Of a stretch of 64,000 bases of DNA, positions 1 through 11,000 are shown in pieces (position 1 is the first letter of the stretch; the number at the start of each line of letters is the position of its first letter). The notes below the pieces were generated by a model. That model worked only from the letters and a program-made list of their open reading frames with translations. It did not search any database and was not told where the DNA came from. Both the position numbers and the translations under genes were made by a program. Source of the DNA: Bolinopsis microptera (lineage: Eukaryota > Ctenophora > Tentaculata > Lobata > Bolinopsidae); NCBI RefSeq assembly GCF_026151205.1, contig NC_087081.1, forward strand, positions 11,595,113 through 11,659,112. The letters are read 5' to 3'.

Positions 1-40
1 AAAACACTTTGAATATCTAAAGAGGAATTTAACGGAGAAT

Positions 41-1081
41 ATGGGAAATTTATTAGCTAAGGGGGTTCCCTTGATTAACAAAGTATCCTCAAACCCACAA
101 GCTGACAGTGGCATGGATGAAGCACTTCGCACACTGCATAACATAACGGAGGAAAATAAAAGCATCCTAAAAGAGATGAACAGAGTAGACTTCAAGAGAA
201 CTGTAATTGGACATCAAGGTGTTTCTACAAGACACACAAACCTGGATCTTTTCAGTACCATAGCAGAAGATAAAACACATGAGGGCAAACAATACTACAT
301 TCACCAGCCATCAGAAACCACTGTTAATGACTCCACGACAGTCCTAGTCTCAAGAGGACTCTCAAGAAATTATCTTAAAAACAGTGCAACTATTAAGAAA
401 AACTTCAATAAATATTTTAAAGATATGGCCATAAAATCGACATTTGTCACCAAAGGTGGATCATTGATGATTGAGCTCACATCTAAAGAGGATGCAATAA
501 GAGTAGAAGGATCATGGAAAGGTGATTTCTTTGCAAACAGTAACATGACTACAGAATGCAGGATCTTAGAAAAGCTAAGCTGGGCAGTCATTCTCAAAGG
601 AGTACCCACAAACATTCAGGATAGTGATCTAACAATTTCTGTGGAAAGGTGTTATCCAGGAGCTAGGGCAAAAAGATTTGTGACACGGGACAACATTTCT
701 CTGAAAACTCTTAAGATCAACTTTCAGACTAAGGAAGACTATGAGAAATGCTTAGGAAATGGGTTAAAGCTCGGACAGGTAATTTATACTGCGGAAGAGT
801 ATAAGCCGAGAAGGAGAATCATCCAATGCTACAATTGTTACAGGTTTGGCCATGTTGCTAAACTTTGTACCCAAAACCATGCAACATGTAGCAAATGTGG
901 AGACAATCACCACTCATATCAATGCAAGAGTAACCGAAGAGACTACTGTATTAATTGTGATGTCTTTGGCCATGTAGCTACAAACAGAGATTGTCCAACA
1001 TACCAAAATATTGTCATGAAACTCAACATGCAACCAAACAAATGTTCAAAATCACCCACACAACCCAACAGTAGATTATGA
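41..1081 (+). CDS. LINE ORF1, gag-like nucleic-acid-binding protein with CCHC knuckles
   Basis: A 346-residue open frame. The C-terminal part carries three cysteine/histidine clusters in series: CYNCYRFGHVAKLC (a perfect C-x2-C-x4-H-x4-C knuckle), then CSKCGDNHHSYQC, then CINCDVFGHVATNRDC with a longer last spacing. This is the usual ORF1 arrangement in Jockey- and I-like elements, where the protein coats the element RNA in ribonucleoprotein particles. The middle (about residues 120-250) is probably the RRM-like region of such proteins, by position only. The stop codon overlaps the ORF2 start as ATGA (1078-1081), an arrangement that allows termination-reinitiation. The frame is intact although ORF2 is broken. 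Confidence 0.85.
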   Translation: MGNLLAKGVPLINKVSSNPQADSGMDEALRTLHNITEENKSILKEMNRVDFKRTVIGHQGVSTRHTNLDLFSTIAEDKTHEGKQYYIHQPSETTVNDSTTVLVSRGLSRNYLKNSATIKKNFNKYFKDMAIKSTFVTKGGSLMIELTSKEDAIRVEGSWKGDFFANSNMTTECRILEKLSWAVILKGVPTNIQDSDLTISVERCYPGARAKRFVTRDNISLKTLKINFQTKEDYEKCLGNGLKLGQVIYTAEEYKPRRRIIQCYNCYRFGHVAKLCTQNHATCSKCGDNHHSYQCKSNRRDYCINCDVFGHVATNRDCPTYQNIVMKLNMQPNKCSKSPTQPNSRL

Positions 1082-4000
1082 TCTTTGGCCAAATAAATAT
1101 AGCAAAGATGTCAACTAACTCTGAGATGACACTTGACAAGTTTATCTACGAAAATGAGATACTCTTGATGGCGGTTCAAGAAACAAGCTCTTGGACTCAA
1201 TCAGACGGAAGTTTCCTTCATAAAAAGGTATTTCATAAAGCTGGGGACATAAATAAAGGGACAGCTGGGGTAGCACTCGTCATTGATCCTTCACTACATC
1301 CAGAGTTGGTCTATGACCTTAACGTAGACGAAGTTGATGCGGTTTGGTGCCAAATAAAAGTTGAAGGAAAGAGATACTTGGTGGGATCAGTTTATTGCAA
1401 ACCTTGCAATAACTCTAATGATTCCATAAGAAAATTTGAAGGACTTCTTGCCCACATTGATAAAGCAAGAGAATATAAGGCTAAATATAAATTCAACTCT
1501 CTTCTCACATATGGAGACTTTAATGCAAGACATCATGACTGGGGAGATCATGTTACCACGCAGCGAGGAAAGAAGCTTCTAGACTACGTTGAAAAGGAAA
1601 CCCTAACTCTCTGCTCACCATACGACTGCACATTTGTCTGTACAAATGGAGGAAGTGTTATTGACTTAGTGTTAGCCGAAGGCCCCATCATCTCAAAGTT
1701 GGGAAATCAGTGGATGGATAAAGATGTTGAATTATTTTCAGGTGCCCCAAGAAGAGGTCACTATCCGGTGCTTCAAGAAATCTGCAGAGGGATCCCAAAA
1801 TCAGACACTGTCCCCAGAGTGTGTATGGACTGGAAAAATGCAGACTGGAAAATATGGACAAATGCAATGGAGACCAACTGTCAACATCTTCGTTCGGCCC
1901 CAGAGTTATTAAACCGAGGGGATCAGCTATGGCAGCAGTTATTACATAAAATACAGGAGGCTAACCGAATGTTCATCCCTCAGAAGACAGTATCCATTCA
2001 TTCAAAACCATATTGGTGTCCTGCACTTACAACTCTATCTAATGAAGCTCTAGAAGCGAAAGAAAGATTTAAGCAAAGATCAACTCCCAGAAACAAGGCC
2101 ACACTCACTGAAAGCACTGAATCATTCAAGAAAGCGCTGATTAAAGAAAAGAATGAATGGATTCGTGACAGAGTTGAAACACTTAACACCAAAGACTGCA
2201 CTCAATTCTGGAGAAAATATAAACGAGTTTTTGGGGCCAAAACTGACAATTTTATCTGCAACCTCAAAGACTGTGACTTGCTGGTCACATCTGAAAAAGA
2301 TAAGGAGGAATTGTTATTTAATACTTTCTTCACAGGAAAACACCTTCAAAACCAACCCAATGACCGAGAGCACGACATGCATGTAAATAACGAGTTCAGT
2401 AAATTACAGAATGTTAGCAGCAAATCTGCAAGTAGTTACAATGAAGATGATCCGCTGAACAACCCTATTTCTATGGACGAGATAAAAGCAGCTATAGAAA
2501 GGCAAGAAACAAATGACAAATCATGTGATGCAGGACAATATTCACCCTACCATCCTCAAACATATGAAAACAAATTGTCTTCACGTCTTGCAGATTATAT
2601 TTAACTGGTGTATGAGCACAGGAAAATGGCTGTGGAAAACTTCAGATGTAACATTCCTAAGGAAAGAAGGAAAATCCAGCTACATGTTACCTGGTGCTTA
2701 TAGACCGATTTCCATATCATCCTACTTTGGAAAGATTTGTGAAAGAGTGCTAGATAAAAGATTGAGACTCTTCCTGGACATTGAAGGAACTCTTGATGAA
2801 GATCAAGAAGGTTTCATTGGAGGGAGATCAACAACGCGATATCTTTTCAGAATGCTGGCTAACCTTGAGGAAGTTAAAAGACAGAAGCTGGCATGTATAG
2901 TGCTTTTCCTGGACTTCGAAAAGGCAATTTGATAGTGTTCATCTCCCATCACTATGTGTCAAACTATCAACTCTCGGTATTCAAGGAAATATTCTTAACG
3001 TGCTGAGAAATTTTCCTGTTCAACCGGACGATATGTCTAAAAGTGAACAACTATAAAGGAGAAAAAAGAAAATGTACAATATTTGGATTACCTCAGGGGG
3101 CTGTACTATCACCTCTCCTCTTCATCCTATACATAGCAGACATGACACACAACACCCCGGAAGAAGTAAAAGATATCTAAGCTGCTACAAATTTGCTGAT
3201 GACGGTACACTTATGATTTCCTTCGAGAACATCTCCGGATGCCATGAAAAAATGCAGATGGTTTGTGACCACCTCAGCAAGTGGTGCATCAAGAACAAGC
3301 TAGTAGTGAACTGTGATACGAATAAAACGGAGGCCATAATCTTGAAAACTGCAGCTTATACTGAAGAACAGAAACCTGCAGAATTATGTATTAATGGGAA
3401 AAGCATCAACTACGTCCAAAGCACAAAGGTCCTTGGGGTAATAGTAGATGAAGACCTCAATTTCAAGAAACATGCGTCTCAAAAACTTAAGAATGCAAAA
3501 GAAAGTGGGGATTAATAACAAAATCAACTAACCGCAACTACGGTCTAAACGTTTACAGCCTCACTCTCCTCCTTAAAACAATGGTCCTCACTAAACTGTT
3601 CTACGCAGCACCTATTTGGCTTCACAAGTGTCTCAATCAATTTAAAAGCTTCTGGAATAAAATCATTCTAAAAATATCTGGATCAGTCCTGAATCCACAA
3701 AGGGAATTAACCGAACTTGCTCTCCACCTCCCACCACTGGATGTGCAACTCGAAGCTCTTTCGGTTAAATTCATGTGCAAAGTACTCACACAAGGTGACA
3801 ATCTCTCAGCTACACTCTACCAAGTTGACGAAAGCAGAATACCAAGCTTTCATGTCTTAACAATGTCACTGAAAAAGTACTTCCTTTGGAAAGAAAATAA
3901 GTCACACGGAACCAGAATGATAGACCTAACGCAGCAACATTTCAAGGATCTGGCCTATTACACTCAGGCAGACATAATGAGCTACAAAAATAAGATCTGG

Positions 4001-4462
4001 ATTGACAGCATCGAAACAAATCTGCAATGCAGAACTGTCAGTAACAACAAGGAGACCAAGATACTTGGTGTGATCACAAAGATCAAAAACAGTGGGCTGC
4101 TCCTAGACAAAAACAACTTCTTATTCGGGCACAACACGAGTAAAAATCTGGACAGCCGAATAATGGACTACATTCACGGCAGCTCACCACTCTTTGCGAA
4201 TATCCAAAAGATCATGGGTGGTGACAGTGGTGAGGCCTGTCGTTTCTGCAACAGCTTCGATGATTCTCCTGTACACCAGCTCCTATTGTGTCTGGAGGTG
4301 CAAGACACCAGTTACCTGCAGCTAAAAGAAGAGCTGGGTGGGGCTGACTCACATTCCTATCTAGATGAAGTGTTAACAAAAAGCAGCACACAAAAAGCAT
4401 TCATTAGAAGAGTCGAATTTCTTTGGGGACAAAATGATGCTCTCCAGGATTTATCCAACTAA
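1078..4462 (+). pseudogene. LINE ORF2 remnant: endonuclease plus reverse transcriptase, frameshifted
   Basis: Reads in pieces at 1078-2604, 2513-2932, about 2927-3515 (several frames) and 3581-4462. The first piece is an APE-type endonuclease with AVQET, GSVYCKP, the catalytic-region motif GDFNARHHDWG, VIDLVLAE and GHYPVL. The second piece has the RT fingers (YRPISISSYFGKICERVL, then GFIGGRSTT) and the first aspartate motif LFLDFEKA. One extra base at about 2925 then shifts the frame before FDSVH. A GLPQGAVLSPLLF block is readable near 3080-3130 in another frame, followed by the catalytic YKFADDGTL at about 3190. The last piece is the C-terminal region with a CCHC-type knuckle, CRFC-x8-H-x4-C. 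Frame breaks near 2520, 2925, 3060-3170 and 3510 make it non-functional. Confidence 0.88.
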
Positions 4463-4747
4463 ACTAGAAAGATCATAAAATAAAGACTCTGCAAACATCT
4501 CAGAGAAATAACACCACCGTAACGATTAAAGAGGGAGGATCCTGGACCCCGAAATCCACCACTTTTCTGTACTTTCAGAGGTACCAATGTGGCAGGAAAC
4601 CAGGGCTCATGCTGCCGCTGAGCTAAAGCAGTAGAGGGGATGGCGGCTTCTCTAGGACCTAACACGTCCTGAAGCAGACCAACACTATGTCCCAACGCAC
4701 TGGTGTTGGGATGTCTGCCCCCGGTGCCTGTCCGGGTCAATAAAGCA

Positions 4748-5095
4748 GTCAAGCATCATGTATGTTATGTTGAGCATTCTCAACCAACAAATGTGGGAAC
4801 TCCCACAAAACACCAAAACAGATCTAAAGAGACACTTAACAACATTGGAAAAATAGACTGCAATTTGTTTATATAATTTAAAAAGCGTATATTATTGCCC
4901 ACGTTAAGGGGCCTGTTAATAATTTATTAAATTATTAGCTATTTTAGATTTAATAATAATAATAATAATAAACTATACTAATTTATAATAGGGTATAATA
5001 AATAATTTTGTTTTCCTTAATATACTATACTGGGATTCAAGGAATCTCATAGGAATATTATAGATATATTTTAAATATACAATCCCCTCACAGTC
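4748..5095. other. Gap between the LINE and REC8
   Basis: AT-rich, with a short (AAT)n run near 4953-4970. No gene and no clear core promoter was seen. It ends in a pyrimidine/CAG acceptor-like motif directly before the REC8 start codon. Confidence 0.5.
5078..5095 (+). promoter_or_regulatory. 3' splice-site-like motif 2 bases before the REC8 ATG
   Basis: The sequence AATCCCCTCACAG ends at 5093 and the start codon begins at 5096. A 3' splice site this close to the ATG means either that an upstream 5'-UTR exon is spliced here or that a spliced leader is added in trans. The motif is directly visible; its use is inference. Confidence 0.4.
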
Positions 5096-8000
5096 ATGTT
5101 CTTTTCGAATGAGATACTTACTAAGAAAGGAGGACAGTTTGCTGTGGTGTGGCTTGTTGGTAACTTCAACACAGTTCATGGCTCTAGACGACTGGGGTTG
5201 AAGAAAAGTGATTATGTTTCTGTTGACGTCGTCAAAGCATGGTACATTTATGTTCATTTGATTGGTTTGATAATTAGATTGGAATTTTAAACCACTTGGA
5301 ATTGATCATTCCATGATATAATTAAATGATACACCATTTTAATTTCAACATATAACACTTATTATTTCAGTGGTGACATGCTCAATCCACGTACACAGTT
5401 TGCTCTGAGGTTGTCATCGACTCTGCTAATGGGTATCATCAGAGTCTACGAAAAACAAATCACAATTGTATATGGTATGTTAAAATATTTTGAGAAGTTT
5501 TTGAATTTGTTAAGAGTAAATTTCAGTTCAAAATTGATTGATCATACACATTCTTATTTTACAGTGATTGCTCACTTAACATTCGTATTTCACTTTTTCA
5601 TATTTCAGATGAAGTGAAGTCAATGTGGATATTTCTCAAGAAAGGATCCTTCATGAGACCAGAAAATGTGGAACTCCCAACACAAAGGTAATTTTTATTT
5701 ATTTTATGTTAATCCTTTGACGCTGGTAAAATAAACCAAAATATATTTACATAGGTGTAGTATTGAGTATATTATCTTGAGCCTCACAATTTTTGTCTTT
5801 TAATTTTCATACACCTCATTTAAAAAACCATCCCTTTCTGTACAGGAGCGAGACGTTTGCTCTTCCCAACCCTCTCTACCACTACGACAAAGAAATGGGT
5901 AACGAACAGAGTGACATCAGGTTTTATACTTCTCTTGGTGAGAAGGCCCTGTTCGAGGGCCAGGGAGCAAAACCAACACATGAAAGCAGAGCTGATTCTG
6001 CTTACTTTACTATCTCATTCGGGGATCAGGAGATCACCAACAATGAATACGGTATGTGTAATTTGCTATTGATTGATTCCAAAATTGTACGAATTGATTA
6101 ATGATTTTAGTCTATTATGCTGTGTAAAAACTGAGGAAAACTTTATTTGTCTTTAAATACGTTTATTAATTATATTTATAATTTGATAAATGATGGATCA
6201 ATAACTAAGTGATATCATGTTATTTAATTTTAATGAAATCAATGTAAATTTACTTTACTTTGCTCTAATTATCAAACTCATAATGTAACAGAGAACACGA
6301 TGGGATCAATAAGAGAGGAGTCGCCCGCCAAACGACGTAAAATCAGTAAAGACAGTTTCTTAGACATCATAGAAGATCCCCATACCCCTCTCAAGATCAA
6401 GGAGAAAGCTCCTATTATGCCGATCGAGGTAAAACTGGGGATGAACATTTCCTGACACATTGTATAATCGAGCCTGCATTTTATCAATAATAATTCCACC
6501 AGCATTATTAGCACGTGCGCTTGCGAGAATCTTTGAAAGTAGCTAAGCTAAGTGGGAATCTTATCCGACTGTTGACATTTTGAAATAAGTACCTACGCAT
6601 TTTCTGTCATAACAAATTCATTTCAAAGTGACAAACCATAATTAAGATATTTTAACATGACCATATTCAAGCTAAGTTAAAACATATCCACGACGAATTT
6701 TAATTAAATTCTGGTTTATCAGCTCAGGCTTGATAGCTCATGATAGGAAGCAATCTAACAATTATCTTGTTTGACAGGTCCCAGGCGTCGAGGAATTCGA
6801 CGGCCAGATTGAGAGCGATCTGTTGAACATTTCTGAGGATCAGCTCAACGAAAAGTTTGCTCAGTGCTCCCAACTCCAAACTTCCGATCTTGGTTAGCTT
6901 TGTCAACCTTACGTTTCTGTTTATTTCCCAATTTGACAATTTTTTTGGTGGTTTGTATTATAAATCATTCGAAATGTCGCGGTTTTTGAACCTGATTTTA
7001 GAGCTTTTATTTATTAGCCATATAAATAGTTACCATGTAACTGGTAACTATGTCTGGACTGTTAATTTAAGACGTACCGGTCAGCTGCTTCAATTTAAAG
7101 TACCCGATATTTAATAATAAGAATTAGTAGTACAGTCCGTTATCATTCTCCGTGCTTTTTCTCTAAGCCATTATATTCCCTATATTCTTATCATTATTTG
7201 TCTCTCAGTTTCAAAACTTATAAATGGCTATTTTGTTATTTTATATAAATACTAACTACATAGCATTTTATTCAGTTAACCAATTATAACCGATCCTAAC
7301 TTGTCTCAATCTCTCAGAAATGACGACAGAAGGTGCCAGCATGTTCGGAGCAGGATACGACTCGGGCATGTTATCAGTAGATCCCATCCAGGAGGATCAG
7401 CCCAGTGAGCTGGGTTTAACCACACTTGACCCGGTAACTGAGGAAAGCAATATAGAAAACCCTCTACTCGGTCTTCAAGGTGAGATAGCTGTTTACATTA
7501 CAATCTGTTTATTGTTTACATTACATCATGTAATCATTAGGGCTTAGTATTCTGATTAAAGGACCAGTTAACTCAAGAATTTGTATTAGCCAATTTGGCT
7601 AAGATTTAAATCAGCTGTGACAAACTGGTAAAAATCGTATCGCCGAAAGAACCAACTCTCTAGCGTACGTGTAACGCGTGTTATTGCAATAATAAGCTGT
7701 GGCCTCGTGACGTCATAAAGTCCCTCAGTGCGCGCTTGCATAGCGTAATACATTGCGAATGTTTATCATCGACAATAAAACACGTGTAACTCACTCACAT
7801 TATTGAATTATGACTATTTCCCTAGTATAGTTCTCCAAAATCCTTATAGTTTTGGCTATCACCCTAACTAAAGGAATAGCTGATTAAATGTACAGTGCTC
7901 ACGTCAGGATTTTAAACAGTGACATAAGTAATAAGTTCTTGAACAGTGGCGGGTGAATGTACGGTTAGAAAGTTTCTGCTATTACAAGTTATGTCATATG

Positions 8001-11000
8001 TGATAATTTTGGATTGTTTTCATTGCTTCATTACACACGCAGGGAGACTGTACCGATTATTTTTTCCCCAGTCCATTAACTGGGGAATTAAACTCTAACG
8101 AATTTAGAAACTCTAACGAATTTAGAAAGGATCTAGATAACTAAGAGTTTGTTCCGAGAGCATTTATATATTTATAGCATAGCGAAATTTCTAACTTTAA
8201 TCCGCACGTGCCAGCCAGTACAGGAGACAAGAAGTCTGGCTATTTTACGGCCGTTTCTCTGGGACCATTAGTAGAAGTAGCTTCTATCAGAAGGGTGCCG
8301 TGGGAACAGAATTCCCGCCAAAATACCCGGGCTTCCAAATACTGATTGGAGTGTGCGGTGTGTTTTGAATTAGACTTACGGCTTACCTAGTTGTTATCCT
8401 AATTGCATTATCATCGATACATAACATGAATAAACTACTGGTAAAATTAAATACTAAGTGCAAACGTGTTCAGTCAATCGACCCACTGAACAACTATAGA
8501 ATTTCCAAGACCCTAGGCCTATTCTTTGGCCATATATTACGGCACGATCGATTCTTAGATGGCTAAACAACAAACGTTAATCTATACAATTCTTAAACTA
8601 TGAGCTAGCACTTTAATCTTAACATACACTTTTTATATTACTCCTGATTTTTACATTTCACGTAAAACATTGTCGCCATAGGTTGATCATGTCATGGACA
8701 CTAACAGCTTAATTTTAGATAAATGACTTAAGAGTTTCTCTAAAGTTAACTCTAAAGTTGTGTAGTCCAGTCATTTATGGACATTTATGGACATTTATGG
8801 ACATTTATGGACATTTATGGAAATGAACCTGCAAATTTTCAGATACTCGAAACTTTGCACAGACCTTGGCCTTCCCAAAGGTATGAATGAACGGTCTGAG
8901 ACATTTTTTTTTCGGTTCCAGAAATCATGCAAAAATATGGGTATCTGGTAAATTGGGCTATGAAGGCCCTAAAAATTTTTGAATGAGTGCAAATTGTTCA
9001 GAATGGCTATGTTTATTATATACAACTTATAATGCAACATGTACCCTAAAATACTTACTTTTCGAGTTATTTGGGGAAGAAACAGTGTATTATGTCCATT
9101 TTCTACCTGTAAAACACAGTCTCACGAGCTCCTCTGCGCGTGCAAGGGACTTTATGACGTCATCGCCAAAATAATACAAACGCTATTTACACGCGTTAGA
9201 GAGCAGTTAGAGATTTAGGAATTTCGACTCGTTGCTTAGTTTGCTATTTGTCACAATCTATCAAAATATGAGGATAACTTTTTTTGAGTTAACTGGTCCT
9301 TTAAAGCTCTCTCTCTAGCTCTCTCGTTAGAGCATAATCTCCAGACTTTCTATCAAATTCTGACGGTTGCTAAATTTTTCGGATTCAACTTTTAGTTTTA
9401 AAATTATATTTTTGTCCGTACTAATTTACTTCAATTCATTGACGTTAGTAAAATAAACCAACGAAGTGCAGTAATGCAACTTAAATAGCGCAATATATCT
9501 TAGTATTAGATGCTAAGATGCTCAAATGAGCTGGTTAAATAGTTGCCTACGACGCGACAGTGCGCCCTAATTTGTCACAAAAATATGAGGCTCCCTCAAA
9601 ATGAGTTGCATTTTGTGGTTCATTTTAAACGGCTATCTGCGTCAGTCACTGATCAAGTTGTGCGATATTTGTCGGTCCTCCGAGAGAAACGTTAACATTT
9701 TAGCTTTGCTAGATTTTTGAGTTTTTAAATTGTGTCGTATGTTGGAGAGGTCTCAGACAATTTTTTACTGCCCCATCCTGACAATTGATAGCATACCTTA
9801 ATTTGTTAATTAATTAGGTCAGTTGTAACACACATCTAATCTTATTCTAAGTAATTTTGAATAATCTAATAGATAAATAAATAGATGGATTGATATGGAT
9901 AATTGATAAATAAATAATAGATTTTTAAATAAGTGAATAAAAAACAGTAAATGTATTATATACAAATAAATAAACAACTAAATGAACAAATGAATAAACA
10001 AATAAAATAAAATATCAAATAAATAGATTGATAATCAAATTAATCAATGAACAAATTAATGAATTTTTACTAATTTGTTTTTACATCAATAATTCTAACA
10101 GCTGTAGTAGTAATCCTTTCATCTTCCTAGGAGCAACTGATTCAACTATGTTTGGTCAAGACGACAGCACTAGAGCGATGGAACCACCCCAGGCTGATAT
10201 CGGAGATATGATCCTTAAAGAGCTCTCCTCTCGTTAGTATATTATTAATCATTATAAATTATAATTGATAATTATCATAGTTTTAATGTAACCTAAGTCC
10301 ATGAATTGTGAATAATAAGATATCAATATGAAATCTGCATAATATATAAATACTATTATCATATACATATTTAAATAAATAAAACAAGCTATGTTATCAA
10401 ATGGTTATGAAATCAAATAATGGTTCTCCTTTTTGAAATGTTGTATTTAGGTATCCAGACAGATCCGATCCTAAATGAGATGAACAAAGAAAATGAACCA
10501 CCAGTTTCCCTTCATTTTGACGAGACAAACAAAGAAAATCAGGCGCCACTCTTGGATGCCTCGGTTAAGGAAAACTTGGATCAGTCCAGTCTTCCCCCTA
10601 TCAGTATTGAGCGTACTGAGAATGTTGAGAACATCGAAAATGCTGGAAATATTGACAACCTAGAGAATGCAGGTAAAGGTAACGACGAAACGTTGGTCGA
10701 GGAGGACCCAGATAAAGAAAATAGGGATCCTAACGCAATCAGACGGTCACAGAGAGCCACGAAGAAACCTCTAAGATTAGCTCAAGAAAAGGTGAGGAAA
10801 GCTGTGGGGGTTTTTTAAGTTTTTTCTTATATTACTTCATACTTGTAATTTTATTCGCTCTCTTGAGTTGATAGATCATGATTCGATTGGTAACTTAGGA
10901 ATGAATGATAGTGTCCAGCCACTCAACTAGTAGCATTCTCAAGATCTAGCTGAGGGCTTGACCTACAATCATCATAGCTTACCGACAAAACTTTCAGGCA

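Larger units (their letters stand above)
1..4747 (+). mobile_element. Non-LTR (LINE) retrotransposon, decayed, 5' end outside the window
   Basis: The layout is that of a two-ORF LINE: a gag-like ORF1 with zinc knuckles (41-1081), an ORF2 with an apurinic-type endonuclease then a reverse transcriptase and a C-terminal CCHC knuckle (1078-4462, broken), and a non-coding 3' tail. The tail runs from about 4463 to about 4747 and contains AATAAA-like signals near 4480 and 4740. No LTR, protease or integrase is seen. The motif order fits the Jockey/I/CR1-like group; no RNase H domain was recognised. The window opens about 40 bases before ORF1, so the 5' UTR is cut. ORF1 is open but ORF2 has at least three frameshifts, so this copy should be immobile. 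The 3' boundary is approximate because no clear target duplication was found. Confidence 0.9.
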
